DNA of 58,875 bases from Leuconostoc inhae (GCF_019656015.1 NZ_BPKW01000007.1:1-58875), one strand, 5' to 3'. Counted from the stretch's first letter, positions 1 to 9,203 are shown. The notes: a model not told the origin generated them from the sequence alone. Numbers and translations are program-made.

Positions 1-1
1 C

Positions 2-961
2 ATTGGACACCTTTTAAATGAAATACGCAAGAACAAAGGCATTAAATTATCAAGTCTTTTAGATTTCATTCACGTGTCAAATTCTGCTTGGTATCGTTAT
101 GTTAAAGGTGAGACCGATATCACAACGTTGCAATTTCTTGATGCCGTGCGTTATTTACGGACAACGTTTTCAGAAGTCGCGCATATGAAAACAATGGTAG
201 ATAAAAATTTACAATTATACGAATCAACCACCACTTTACCTGCATTAATAACTTATGACATACCACTTACTGAATTTTATTTAACACACAACATCGAACG
301 TCTAAAATCAGCCGTCAGGCTCTATCGCATGACTTCAAAAAATGCTTTTAACTATGATATACCCGGTGATTTACGTTATGCTTTAAAATCAGTGCTACTT
401 GAAGGCGAATATGGCTTGGAAGAAGTTAATTTATTAGTTTTACTTAAATTAAAATTTGATAATGTTATTTTCAAAGAGTCAGAGTTTATCAATGTCTTGC
501 ACAATCTATTGGCTACTTTAAAGAAAAGCATTAACGACAGCAATTCTTTTGGTGATTTATCTGCTTCTCAACAAAGTATTATCTATTTTAATCAGTCACT
601 TGGACTCAGATTTGCTTTTGGTGCCTTATCAAGCATTACATCTGCTAAAAAGGCGCAACAATATGTGCCACTGCTATTTCAAGTGATACAATTAAACACC
701 CGTGCCTGTTATACACCGCTTTCCTTGTATAATTTCGCATCACAAAAAATAATAACAATTGGTGAGCAGTATTTATTAAATTTACCAATATATCAATCTA
801 TGTATGCAGAGTTTCGTCAAGCAGTTTTGACACTTTACCCAGAGCCCCATCGTGCAAACCTTGAATCCTTAAATTACGATTTGTTAAAGAAAGATTTGTT
901 TGAAACAACCATATCTCCAGAAATGAAAAAAGCTTATCAACACTATGCTGATAAGCTGTGA
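2..961 (+). CDS. Rgg-like helix-turn-helix transcriptional regulator (5' end outside window)
   Basis: The frame is open from base 2, so the true start lies to the left of the window; 319 codons are visible. The first ~50 residues look like a Cro/C1-type HTH: a basic helix (NEIRKNKG), then SNSAWYRYVKGETD, which resembles the recognition helix and R-x-E-R-G-E-x-D turn of Rgg/MutR/GadR regulators. The remaining ~260 residues are all-helical and Leu/Asn-rich, fitting the TPR-like peptide-sensing domain of that family. A GTG at 74 is open but would delete most of the HTH, so it is not the start. Which peptide or target it serves cannot be seen. The family call rests on the HTH pattern and length only. 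Confidence 0.7.
   Translation: MGHLLNEIRKNKGIKLSSLLDFIHVSNSAWYRYVKGETDITTLQFLDAVRYLRTTFSEVAHMKTMVDKNLQLYESTTTLPALITYDIPLTEFYLTHNIERLKSAVRLYRMTSKNAFNYDIPGDLRYALKSVLLEGEYGLEEVNLLVLLKLKFDNVIFKESEFINVLHNLLATLKKSINDSNSFGDLSASQQSIIYFNQSLGLRFAFGALSSITSAKKAQQYVPLLFQVIQLNTRACYTPLSLYNFASQKIITIGEQYLLNLPIYQSMYAEFRQAVLTLYPEPHRANLESLNYDLLKKDLFETTISPEMKKAYQHYADKL
925..957 (-). terminator. Terminator of the ferredoxin-NADP reductase gene, inside the convergent regulator gene
   Basis: On the minus strand a perfect 9-bp stem (AGCTTATCA at 931-939, TGATAAGCT at 949-957) is followed by a T run (A run 925-931 on the plus strand). It terminates the minus transcript but lies within the last codons of the convergent plus-strand regulator gene. 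Confidence 0.7.
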
Positions 962-979
962 TATATTTAATGCTTCTTG

Positions 980-1993
980 TTACCTGCTTATACCATCTGT
1001 TAGTACCATAGAACTTGAGTGACCAGGCCCCCCACGTTGTGGATCAAACTGTCGTATCGCTGCATTCACTGCATGTGGTGCTTCACCAAATCCAATAGCA
1101 ATTAAATCAGACTTACCAGGATAATGGCTCGCATCTCCGACAGCAAAAATGCCTGGTACACTAGTTTGCATCTCTTGATTTACCTTAAAGACTTGTCCAG
1201 AAATTTCTGGTTGGATGGCCCAGCCTTGAATTGTATTACTTTCCGAAATAAAACCATAATTAATAATTAAATCATCAACCACTATATTATTAACGATATC
1301 ATTATCTTTTACTTGCGCTAAAGTTATTTTTAGTTGCCCATTTTTTTGCTTTTCAATATGACTTATTTTTTTGGGGGTTTCTTGTATGACTGTTGACTGC
1401 TCTAACGCCAGCACACTTTGTTCCATCGCACGAAAGTTATCACGGCGATGAATAATTGTAGTCGATCTGGTAATATCGTTCAACATCGTTGCCATATCCA
1501 CAGCAGAGTCACCACCACCAGCAATTGCGACATGATGATTAGCAAAATCTTGCTTGTGCATCACAAAATAATGCACACCTTGACCTACCAGTTCATCGAC
1601 ACCATCAACTTGCATTTTACGTGGTTCAAACGCTCCTTTGCCAGTTGTTATAATGACCTTTTTAGCTTGAAAAGGTTTACCGATATCCGTCGTTACTGTG
1701 AATAACTCGCCAGTTTGTTCAACATTAACCACAGTCGTTTCTGTTTTAATATCGACTGGAAATAAGTGTAATTGCTTATCTAGTTCTGTAATAAATGCTG
1801 ACCCTTTAATACCAGAAAAACCAGCAACATCTAAAATCGTTTTTTCAGGGTAAAGTGCCGTGACTTGGCCACCCAACGTTGCCAAACTTTCAACTAACAC
1901 CGTTTTAACGTGACGTAAGCTGGCGTAAAAAGCCGTGAACATGCCCACTGGGCCACCACCAATAACCGCAATATCATATACTTCTTGTTTCAT
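980..1993 (-). CDS. Ferredoxin/thioredoxin-type NADP reductase (YumC-like flavoprotein)
   Basis: This is a predicted cytosolic FAD-dependent NAD(P)H oxidoreductase of about 337 residues. Family members pass electrons from NADPH to ferredoxin or flavodoxin. The N-terminal FAD Rossmann motif GGGPVGMF is visible, as are ESLATLGGQ and ALYPEK, a second nucleotide motif GGGDSAVD with HRRD for NADPH, and the C-terminal FAD segment (IFAVGDASHYPGK, then IGFGEAPHAVNAA). The thioredoxin-reductase CxxC is absent, which supports the YumC/FNR subgroup. Start is uncertain: ATG 1993 matches family N termini but its AAAGGA is 15 nt away; GTG codons at 2005 and 2023 are in frame upstream. A minus-strand TATAAT lies near 2040-2050. 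The gene stands alone and convergent to the Rgg-like gene. Confidence 0.88.
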   Translation of the reverse strand: MKQEVYDIAVIGGGPVGMFTAFYASLRHVKTVLVESLATLGGQVTALYPEKTILDVAGFSGIKGSAFITELDKQLHLFPVDIKTETTVVNVEQTGELFTVTTDIGKPFQAKKVIITTGKGAFEPRKMQVDGVDELVGQGVHYFVMHKQDFANHHVAIAGGGDSAVDMATMLNDITRSTTIIHRRDNFRAMEQSVLALEQSTVIQETPKKISHIEKQKNGQLKITLAQVKDNDIVNNIVVDDLIINYGFISESNTIQGWAIQPEISGQVFKVNQEMQTSVPGIFAVGDASHYPGKSDLIAIGFGEAPHAVNAAIRQFDPQRGGPGHSSSMVLTDGISR

Positions 1994-2079
1994 AAGGGAG
2001 AACACATATCCTTTCAACTGCACTATTTTACCTTATTATTATATCACGTGCTTTTGATACAATTTTTTTCTGTAGTCGG

Positions 2080-2137
2080 TATAATAGAATTATTAATTAA
2101 ATGGAGGGAATGTGTTTATAGGTATTAACCTAAACAC
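2080..2137 (+). promoter_or_regulatory. Promoter -10 and SD-hairpin leader of the nucleoside hydrolase gene
   Basis: TATAAT is at 2080-2085. A strong Shine-Dalgarno GGAGGG sits at 2103-2108, 38 nt before the ATG at 2147. Between them is a hairpin: GTGTTTA (2112-2118), 2-nt bulge, GGT, loop ATTA, ACC, TAAACAC (2131-2137). No other SD is near the ATG, so the hairpin may bring the SD close to the start. Confidence 0.55.
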
Positions 2138-2146
2138 AAAAAAAAT

Positions 2147-3106
2147 ATGGCTCAGAAAAAAATGATTCTTGATCTCGATACCGGTATTGATGATGCACTG
2201 GCATTAGCCTATGCTATTGGTGATCCAACTATTGATCTTATTGGTATTATTTCAAGTTATGGTAACACATTAATTGAAACAGCAGCACAAAATTCACTGA
2301 ACTTATTGCACTTACTTGGTGCTGATGATGTGCCAGTATTTATTGGTGAAAGTCATTCGTCAACCACTGATCATTTTGATGTGATGCCCATTTCACAGCT
2401 CATTCATGGTAAAAATGGTATTGGCGAGGTTGTTTTGGAAACTTCACCACGTGCGGTTGAGACACAGTCTGGCGTTGATTTCTTGATTGTCGCTGCTCAT
2501 CAATATGCAGATGATTTAATCTTTATTCCCACTGGTCCGCTCACTAATTTGGCAACTGCCATTAAAAAAGATCCGGAAGTGGCCACGCTCATTGGGCATA
2601 CAACTTTAATGGGTGGCGCACTAACGGTACCTGGCAACGTGACACCATTTACTGAAGCAAATATTCATCAAGATCCAGAAGACGCCGACTACGCCTTTAC
2701 TCGTCAAAAAAACTTAACAATGGTTGGTTTAGATGTCACATTGCGGACACTCTTGACTAAAAAAGAAACCGCATCTTGGCGTGCCTTAAATACGACAGCT
2801 GCTGATAAATTTGCCGAATTAATGGATTTTTATATCGATGCTTATTCAAATCTTGGTATTGATAAAAAAGGTGCTGCATTACATGATCCACTTGCCGTAG
2901 CTGTGGGTATCGACCCCAGTTACGTTACCACTTTGCCTCTAGCAATGCATGTCACCTATGATAAACAAAGCGGTGATTATGGTCGTACAATTGGTGATAA
3001 GGACAAGCTACTCGTACCAACAACAACACAAGTAGCCGTCTTAGTAGATACTGATCGTTTTGTTTCTGATTTCCAAGCAATGATGCTTTCTGTGTTAAAC
3101 AAATAA
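2147..3106 (+). CDS. Inosine-uridine preferring nucleoside hydrolase
   Basis: A 319-residue cytosolic ribonucleoside hydrolase that would cleave the N-glycosidic bond of nucleosides to ribose and base for salvage. The calcium-binding N-terminal signature is seen as DLDTGIDDALALAYA (family DxDxGxDDAxAL). FIPTGPLTNLA, a TLMGGAL segment, an EANIHQDPEDADYAF segment and the C-terminal HDPLAVAVGIDP complete the fold. Length fits the family (~310). Substrate preference cannot be read. The ATG at 2147 is the only good start although it lacks an adjacent SD; an SD is present upstream of a hairpin. The gene is monocistronic and ends at a strong bidirectional terminator. Confidence 0.9.
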   Translation: MAQKKMILDLDTGIDDALALAYAIGDPTIDLIGIISSYGNTLIETAAQNSLNLLHLLGADDVPVFIGESHSSTTDHFDVMPISQLIHGKNGIGEVVLETSPRAVETQSGVDFLIVAAHQYADDLIFIPTGPLTNLATAIKKDPEVATLIGHTTLMGGALTVPGNVTPFTEANIHQDPEDADYAFTRQKNLTMVGLDVTLRTLLTKKETASWRALNTTAADKFAELMDFYIDAYSNLGIDKKGAALHDPLAVAVGIDPSYVTTLPLAMHVTYDKQSGDYGRTIGDKDKLLVPTTTQVAVLVDTDRFVSDFQAMMLSVLNK

Positions 3107-3116
3107 CAACTAAAAA

Positions 3117-3158
3117 AGCAGTAAACATATTAAAAATTAAATATGTTTACTGCTTTTT
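3117..3158. terminator. Bidirectional terminator between nucleoside hydrolase and proA
   Basis: A perfect 14-bp stem (3117-3130 with 3141-3154) has A-rich and T-rich flanks on both sides. It serves the converging nucleoside hydrolase (plus) and proBA (minus) transcripts. Confidence 0.85.
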
Positions 3159-3167
3159 ACATTGATA

Positions 3168-4415
3168 TTAAGCTTTAATTTGACCCTCGCCAAAAACTTC
3201 ATACTTAATAGTTGTCAACGCTGATAGTCCCATTGGGCCACGTGCATGTAATTTTTGTGTTGAAATACCAATTTCAGCACCAAATCCAAATTCAAAGCCA
3301 TCGGTGAAACGGCTAGATGCATTTTGATACACAACTGCTGCATCAATAGCGTTCATAAATTTAACGACATTTTCTGTTGTCTCACTGATAATTGTCTCAG
3401 AATGATGTGTCGTATGTGCATTAATCCAATCAATGGCGGAATCCGTATCTGCAACTATTTTAATACTCATGATGAGATCATTATATTCTGTATCCCAATC
3501 CAAATCTGTAGCAGGTAAAATGCGTGATTCGATTTGACGGCTGGCTTCATCACCACGTAATTCAACATGAGAATCTATTAATTTCGCCCCAATTTTGGGC
3601 AAAAATTCCGCAGCAATACTTTCATGAATGAGCAGCTTTTCAGCTGAATTGCATACCGAAGGCTTTTGCGTCTTCGCATTATGAATGATTCGTACAGCTT
3701 CTTCTTGATTAGCAGATGCATCAACAAAAATATGTGTATTTCCCGCACCAGTCTCAATCACCGGTACTGTTGCGTTAGCCACAACAAAATCAATAAACTT
3801 AGCCGAACCGCGTGGAATCAATACATCAATAAACTTTCTCATATGCAACAAAGTATTAACCGATTCATGAGAAGTATCAGTTATCAGTTGAATAATGTCT
3901 GGATTCAATTGATTATCAGTTAAAACTTGTCGTAAAATTGTTGCTAAAATCGCATTACTACGACTCGCTTCTTTTCCACCACGTAAAATAACTGCATTAC
4001 CTGATTTTAATGTCAATGCTGCCGCATCAACCGTAACATTCGGTCGCGCCTCAAACACCATCGCGACAACACCAAGTGGCACAATTTTTTTAATAATTTT
4101 TAAATCTACATGTGTGCGCCACTCATCATAAGGTCCAGCCAGTGGATCAGGTAGTTCAGCTACTGCTCGCAAAGAACCTGCAATATCTTGAATGGCAGTT
4201 GCATCCAACTTTAAACGTTTTTGCATGGGGCCACTTAACGTCTGTTCATGTTCTGATAAATCCTTTTGATTAGCTAATATAATATCTTCTTGCTGATTTA
4301 ATAATGCCTGTGCCATTTCTTGTAACAGGGCATTACGTTTTTTAAGTGACAACATCGCTACTTGACTCGTGACATTTTTAGCACGTTGTCCCATTTCTTG
4401 TACACTTATTACCAT
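3168..4415 (-). CDS. proA: Gamma-glutamyl phosphate reductase
   Basis: This is the second enzyme of proline synthesis, reducing gamma-glutamyl phosphate to glutamate semialdehyde with NADPH. It is 415 residues, normal for ProA. The aldehyde-dehydrogenase-fold catalytic cysteine lies in KPSVCNSAEKLL; EARPNVTVDAAAL, LKSGNAVILRGGKEA and the C-terminal RGPMGLSALTT are also typical. The start ATG has an AAAGGAG ribosome site overlapping the end of proB, leaving a 1-nt gap, so proB-proA are translated from one mRNA. The last proline enzyme (ProC) is not in the window. Confidence 0.96.
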   Translation of the reverse strand: MVISVQEMGQRAKNVTSQVAMLSLKKRNALLQEMAQALLNQQEDIILANQKDLSEHEQTLSGPMQKRLKLDATAIQDIAGSLRAVAELPDPLAGPYDEWRTHVDLKIIKKIVPLGVVAMVFEARPNVTVDAAALTLKSGNAVILRGGKEASRSNAILATILRQVLTDNQLNPDIIQLITDTSHESVNTLLHMRKFIDVLIPRGSAKFIDFVVANATVPVIETGAGNTHIFVDASANQEEAVRIIHNAKTQKPSVCNSAEKLLIHESIAAEFLPKIGAKLIDSHVELRGDEASRQIESRILPATDLDWDTEYNDLIMSIKIVADTDSAIDWINAHTTHHSETIISETTENVVKFMNAIDAAVVYQNASSRFTDGFEFGFGAEIGISTQKLHARGPMGLSALTTIKYEVFGEGQIKA

Positions 4416-4416
4416 A

Positions 4417-5232
4417 TTACACTCCTTTAAATAATGTACCCATTTTTTTGCCGGCTACAACATCTAGTATTGTAGCTGGATTTTTACCATTAATTAATAT
4501 CATTTGGCGCTGTTTTGAAATTAAATATTCAGCAGCATAAAGCTTTGTTGCCATACCACCTGTCCCTAAATCTGATGAACCACTTGCACCAGCCATTAAT
4601 GCTGGCGTGACTTGCGTGACAAGTGGTATTTGTTTAGCATTTGGATTAACAAAAGGATTATCAGTATATAACGCGTCAATATCGCTTAATACAATGAGAA
4701 CGTCGGCATTTGTTTCATGTGTGACAATAGCTGCTAAACGGTCATTGTCCCCAAATGAATGTTGATGGTCTAGCTCATCAACCGCAATAACATCATTCTC
4801 GTTAATAATTGGAATCACCTTTTTTGCTAACATGGCTTCAATCGCATCAATAGTATGTTGTAACATTTGCTTGTTATTAAACACATCATAAGTTAATAAT
4901 ACTTGCCCCACATGCTGTTGATAAAAAGCAAAACTTTGATTATAAATAGCCATTAAGTAACTTTGACCAATAGCTGCCAACGCTTGTTGAGACGGGATAT
5001 CTGCTGGCCTTTTCACTATTTCCATTTGCTGCAAAGCGACACCAATTGCGCCGGAAGTGACTAGAATAACTTCATATCCAGATTTTTGTAATTGTGTCAG
5101 TGTTTGTGATAAACGATTAATGACCGGATATTTAATCTCACCCGATGTATCAACAATCGTGCTGGTGCCAACTTTAATCACTATACGTCGCCAATCATTG
5201 GCAGAATTACTTTTTTTTGACACTACCTGCAT
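4417..5232 (-). CDS. proB: Glutamate 5-kinase, short form without PUA domain
   Basis: First enzyme of proline synthesis, phosphorylating glutamate. At 271 residues it contains only the amino-acid kinase domain and lacks the C-terminal PUA domain of the ~370-residue E. coli enzyme; short forms are known in lactic acid bacteria. Visible motifs are RIVIKVGTSTIV, VTSGAIGVAL, INENDV, FGDNDRLAAIV and GTGGMATKLYAAE. I chose the ATG at 5232 because GGAAGAA lies 8 nt upstream; an in-frame TTG at 5247 would sit on that ribosome site. It is the first gene of proBA, with a TATAAT at 5330-5335 and a leader of about 90 nt carrying an inverted repeat. Confidence 0.95.
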   Translation of the reverse strand: MQVVSKKSNSANDWRRIVIKVGTSTIVDTSGEIKYPVINRLSQTLTQLQKSGYEVILVTSGAIGVALQQMEIVKRPADIPSQQALAAIGQSYLMAIYNQSFAFYQQHVGQVLLTYDVFNNKQMLQHTIDAIEAMLAKKVIPIINENDVIAVDELDHQHSFGDNDRLAAIVTHETNADVLIVLSDIDALYTDNPFVNPNAKQIPLVTQVTPALMAGASGSSDLGTGGMATKLYAAEYLISKQRQMILINGKNPATILDVVAGKKMGTLFKGV

Positions 5233-5254
5233 AATTTTTTCTTCCAAATTCTAT

Positions 5255-5335
5255 ATGACATGATGTAATCATTATTCAAAATACATGTCATACACTGTTG
5301 TTTAATGATTCCCTCATTGAATATCCATTATTATA
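5255..5335 (-). promoter_or_regulatory. proBA promoter and leader inverted repeat
   Basis: The minus-strand -10 TATAAT is at 5330-5335. In the predicted 5' UTR an 8-bp inverted repeat ATGACATG/CATGTCAT occupies 5255-5262 and 5284-5291, just upstream of the proB ribosome site. No T-box specifier or GGTGG-type antiterminator was recognised. Confidence 0.4.
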
Positions 5336-5396
5336 TCATGAAAATCATGGTTACAAGCAATAGATTATGTCATTTAAGTCATCAAATTTATATGAG

Positions 5397-6326
5397 TTAT
5401 TTATCATATTGGTTCAAAAAAGATTGAATTTTATCACGATATGCAATGGGATGATCATGGAAAGTTTGCACATGGTCTGACCCCTTACCAATCCATAATT
5501 GTTTCGGTGCGTTTAAGGCGTGATATAAAGGATAGACCATTCTAGTTGGCACAAAATCATCTGCCCCACCATGTATAAAGAACGTTGGTCGCGTACTTTT
5601 AGCCACTTGTTTTAGCGGACTTGCTTCTTCATAGAAGTAACCTGCACGTACCTTTGAAATGGCAGACGTAATATTCACAAGTGGAAACCATGGTAAATTA
5701 TACATATTACCTGCTTCATGTTTTGTTTCTTCTAGTAGACTGGTATATGATGAGTCAGCAATAATTGCCTTAACTTGTGACGGCAAGTCTGATTCACCCG
5801 AAACTGACAAGACAGTCGCAGCTCCCATGCTCATGCCATACATGATAATATCTGAATTTTTACCGTTCTTGTCAATAATTTGATGTAACCATTGGATATA
5901 ATCACGTCGATCAAGCCAACCATAACCGATGATTTTACCTTGTGAGTCACCATGTGCACGATTGTCTGGTATGAGAACATTATATCCAAGGTCATGAAAA
6001 AGTTCACCATAAATAGCCATAGTTGTTTTATTGTTATGCCAACCATGCGCCAAAATGGCCGTTTTATTTGTTTTTTGGTCAGCTTCGACATACCATGCGT
6101 CTAACTTTAAGCCATCTTTAGTTGTTTCATGCCACGTTTGTTTGTCTCGTGCTAAAAATTGATGCTCATATTGGTAGAGCGGATTTTTTTTTGTGCGCAA
6201 AGCGTCTGGTTGGTTAGCTTTTGGATCACGTACCTGAGCAACATGAAAGAAATACATGCCGGCCACAAGTAAAATCATAGTAACAACTATAATAAAACCA
6301 ATCAGCCATTTGACTAAGTTGTGCAT
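5397..6326 (-). CDS. Membrane-anchored alpha/beta hydrolase
   Basis: A 309-residue serine hydrolase anchored by one N-terminal membrane helix (residues ~8-28, after MHNLVKW), so the catalytic domain probably faces outside. The nucleophile elbow is GMSMG, the oxyanion-region motif is HGWHNNK, and the acid and histidine lie in HGGADDFVP and GSDHVQTF. DNRAHGDSQG before the nucleophile is typical of the YqkD-like family of Gram-positive bacteria. Substrate is unknown; a cell-surface esterase or acylhydrolase is possible. AAGGGG precedes the ATG. It is monocistronic between proBA and pepF. Confidence 0.85.
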   Translation of the reverse strand: MHNLVKWLIGFIIVVTMILLVAGMYFFHVAQVRDPKANQPDALRTKKNPLYQYEHQFLARDKQTWHETTKDGLKLDAWYVEADQKTNKTAILAHGWHNNKTTMAIYGELFHDLGYNVLIPDNRAHGDSQGKIIGYGWLDRRDYIQWLHQIIDKNGKNSDIIMYGMSMGAATVLSVSGESDLPSQVKAIIADSSYTSLLEETKHEAGNMYNLPWFPLVNITSAISKVRAGYFYEEASPLKQVAKSTRPTFFIHGGADDFVPTRMVYPLYHALNAPKQLWIGKGSDHVQTFHDHPIAYRDKIQSFLNQYDK

Positions 6327-6480
6327 ATTCGTTTACCCCTTAAAATAATAATTTTACACTAACTCAAGAATTGTAGCAACAAAACCGTTTGCGGTTCATC
6401 ATTATAAAAAATTCATTTAATTGTCATTATGAAACCATGAAGAATGGTATACTTAAAAGAAAAATAAAAAAGGATGATTT

Positions 6481-8280
6481 ATGAGTTATTCACAAAAATG
6501 GAATTTAGATAGTATTTACCCTGGTGGCATCAATTCACCTCAGCTAGCACAAAAATATCAATTAATTGACGATCAAATTAAAAATTTTAACCAACAAATC
6601 CTAGCCTCTAAACCAACCGCTGAGAACATTGCTGACCTCGCTGATTTAGCACAAACTATTGGTTCAGGTTTAGGCACTGTAAGCATTTTTATCAATGGCT
6701 TAGCGTCAGTCGACTATGGTAATAGCATCTATAGCCCACAATTTAATAAACTGGGTAAACTCTTTGTTGCCTTTTCAGCGCCGTTAAATAAATTTCAAAA
6801 ACTACTTTTGTCCTTAGATGAATCATCATTTACACAAGCACTTAAATCGCCACGTCTTGAACCGATTGCTTTTTATCTCACAGAATTACGCACTGATGCC
6901 AAACGATTACTTGATGACGCAACTGAAGCTTTAATCAATCAGTTTGATTTAGACGGCCAGCAAGCATGGTCGCAACATTATGATACCATTTCTGCCTCTC
7001 TATCCATGAATTACACCGATTCTGAGGACAACAAGACACGTCATATTTCCGCTGGTCAAGCTCTAAATATGCTTGATGGTGAACCCAACAACGATACGCG
7101 CGCTAATATCATGAGTAATTATGAAAAAATGTGGGGCAATGCTGAAAATTTAACAGCCGATACACTCAATCATTTAGCTGGTTTTCGTTTAACTAATCAA
7201 AATGCTCATGGTCGTCAATCTCATTTAGAACAACCCCTTGAAATGAATCGTATGTCTCAAGCTACTTTAGACACAATGTGGCGTGTTGTTGACGCTAACA
7301 AAGCTATGTTTAAACCTTACTTTGACCGTAAGAAACAATTACTTGGTTTAAAAGAAATAGGCTGGCAAGATCAGGTTGCACCATTAACGCATATTGGTGA
7401 TTATCAACCAAAAGAAGTATCATACGATGATGCGGCAGCTTTCATCATTGAACAATTTGGCAAATTTTCACCTAAAATGGCCAAATTTGCTAAAATGGCC
7501 TTTGAAAACAACTGGATTGAATCAGAAAATCGACCAGGTAAACAGCCTGGTGGTTATATGGAATCTGTCCCCGATTTACACGAATCTCGTATTTTTTTGA
7601 CTTACACAGGTTCTGTTAATGACGCAGCGACTATTGCTCATGAACTTGGCCATGCTTTTCACTCAGCGCAATTGACTGATTTGCCGTTATGGCGAGACGC
7701 TTATGCAATGAACGTTGCAGAAACCGCTTCAACGTTTGCAGAACTCATTGTCAATGATGCTAATGTAGCTGGTGCCAAATCTGACGCTGAAAAACTCGTG
7801 TTGCTTGATGCCAAAATGACCAATCCGATTGCTATGTTTTTAAATATACACGCACGCTTTTTATTTGAAGATGCTTTTTACAGTGAACGCAAAAATGGCA
7901 TTGTGACACCTCAACGATTAAACGAACTCATGGACGACGCGCAGAAAAATGCGTTTGACGGTATTCTTGATGTACGCCATCCACATTTTTGGTCTTCTAA
8001 ACTTCACTTTTTCATTGATTCTGTTCCCTTCTATAATTTCCCGTACACATTTGGTTATTTATTTTCAGCAGGTATATACGCCCAAGCACAAAAAGACGGC
8101 GCAGACTTTGAGGACAAATATATTGCTTTGCTTCGCGATACAGCAAATATGACATCTGAAAAACTAGCCAAAAAACATCTTAATGTTGACCTCACACAAC
8201 CCGACTTTTGGCAAGCCGGCGCTGATCTTATTCAAGCAGATATTAATGAATTTTTAAACTTATCCGAACAATTTATTTAA
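6481..8280 (+). CDS. pepF: Oligoendopeptidase F
   Basis: A 599-residue cytosolic zinc peptidase of family M3B that cleaves imported oligopeptides of about 7-17 residues. The zinc motif HELGHAFH (HExxH) is seen near residue 386 in TIAHELGHAFHSAQL, followed by the third ligand region NVAETASTFAEL. The length matches PepF (~600). AAAAAAGGATGA precedes the ATG. The gene is alone on the plus strand, ending at a strong terminator shared with the converging DUF368 operon. Family knowledge places it in nitrogen nutrition from milk or plant protein and in peptide turnover. Confidence 0.95.
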   Translation: MSYSQKWNLDSIYPGGINSPQLAQKYQLIDDQIKNFNQQILASKPTAENIADLADLAQTIGSGLGTVSIFINGLASVDYGNSIYSPQFNKLGKLFVAFSAPLNKFQKLLLSLDESSFTQALKSPRLEPIAFYLTELRTDAKRLLDDATEALINQFDLDGQQAWSQHYDTISASLSMNYTDSEDNKTRHISAGQALNMLDGEPNNDTRANIMSNYEKMWGNAENLTADTLNHLAGFRLTNQNAHGRQSHLEQPLEMNRMSQATLDTMWRVVDANKAMFKPYFDRKKQLLGLKEIGWQDQVAPLTHIGDYQPKEVSYDDAAAFIIEQFGKFSPKMAKFAKMAFENNWIESENRPGKQPGGYMESVPDLHESRIFLTYTGSVNDAATIAHELGHAFHSAQLTDLPLWRDAYAMNVAETASTFAELIVNDANVAGAKSDAEKLVLLDAKMTNPIAMFLNIHARFLFEDAFYSERKNGIVTPQRLNELMDDAQKNAFDGILDVRHPHFWSSKLHFFIDSVPFYNFPYTFGYLFSAGIYAQAQKDGADFEDKYIALLRDTANMTSEKLAKKHLNVDLTQPDFWQAGADLIQADINEFLNLSEQFI

Positions 8281-8297
8281 TTGTCTAAACATATCAT

Positions 8298-8356
8298 AAA
8301 AACGAGCTGTACAATACACAACCATATGTTGTGTGTTGCATCGCTCGTTTTTTGAT
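8298..8356. terminator. Bidirectional terminator between pepF and the DUF368 operon
   Basis: The outer stem AAACGAGC/GCTCGTTT (8300-8307 and 8343-8350) encloses an inner stem CAATACACAAC/GTTGTGTGTTG, with T runs on both strands. Confidence 0.85.
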
Positions 8357-8360
8357 CTTA

Positions 8361-9197
8361 TTATTTATACTTTTGTTCTAAATGACTCATCCAATAACCT
8401 AACCAAATGCCAACCATAAACAAAAACGCACTAACCAGCATGCTCAAAACCGTAAAACCTGAATAGTCAGCAACTGGTGGCACAACGATCAATAGCGTTG
8501 ATACAACAACAATACCAAGAATGAAATGATAAACTTTTGCATGAAAATTTTGTAGTAAATAATGCATGACTTTTGATAAAAGCATGAGCGTTATTAAACC
8601 ACCAATTGCCATGGGTATAAAAACACCGAGATCAGCGCTTTTAAATCCCTTAATCATCGGGTCAAATAAACCAAGATACAGTAATAAATTCGATGGGCTC
8701 AATCCAGGTACAATAATTCCCAATGCAATTAAGCCACCAGCCAATAGCCACGAGAAGAAATTAACTGGCATCTCACCAAAAATCGCTGTCATATTGTACA
8801 AAAATAAGCCACCCAAAACCGCTGTACCAACAAAAATGTACCAATCAGATCGTGTACGGCCTTCTTTTGCACTCTCTCTAAATAGTGATGGTAAAGTCCC
8901 AACAATTGCCCCTGCAAACCCCCACAAAACTATCGCTTTATAAGTCGTTAACAGATACTCTAGTGGATTACTTAATAAAATAATACCAGCAATACCACCT
9001 AGTCCTACTGGCACGAAGTACCAAAAGTCACGTTTAAAATTTTGACGAACATGTGCCATAAAATCTAGCATACGCTCATAAAGGCCAAGTATGGCTGCTA
9101 ATACACCACCGGAAACACCAGGTAAAATAAATCCTAAGGCAATGAAAACACCTTTAATAAAGCGCGTCAACCAATTTTTAATACTGTCGTTTTTCAT
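8361..9197 (-). CDS. DUF368 membrane protein (PopT-type undecaprenyl phosphate translocase family)
   Basis: A 278-residue polytopic membrane protein. Two inverted-repeat motifs are visible, GFILPGVSGGVLAAILG near the N terminus and GIIVPGLSPSNLLLYLG near residue 165; paired PG-x-S motifs are the hallmark of DUF368. DUF368 proteins (PopT) were shown in other bacteria to recycle undecaprenyl phosphate across the membrane. Applying that role here is inference from family. GTAGGAAA precedes the ATG. It is the last gene of a minus-strand operon and follows, after 6 nt, a VTT-domain protein of a second lipid-translocase superfamily. The order PadR, HAAS, DUF4097, VTT, DUF368 suggests induction under envelope stress. 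Confidence 0.88.
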   Translation of the reverse strand: MKNDSIKNWLTRFIKGVFIALGFILPGVSGGVLAAILGLYERMLDFMAHVRQNFKRDFWYFVPVGLGGIAGIILLSNPLEYLLTTYKAIVLWGFAGAIVGTLPSLFRESAKEGRTRSDWYIFVGTAVLGGLFLYNMTAIFGEMPVNFFSWLLAGGLIALGIIVPGLSPSNLLLYLGLFDPMIKGFKSADLGVFIPMAIGGLITLMLLSKVMHYLLQNFHAKVYHFILGIVVVSTLLIVVPPVADYSGFTVLSMLVSAFLFMVGIWLGYWMSHLEQKYK

Positions 9198-9203
9198 AAT
9201 TTC

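Noticed and set aside
5233-5340. T-box or proline-sensing leader before proBA
   Set aside because: Only a simple inverted repeat was found; no specifier loop, no T-box consensus, no terminator.
8566-8943. Plus-strand open frame of 125 codons
   Set aside because: It is antisense to the DUF368 membrane protein gene and shows no family features.
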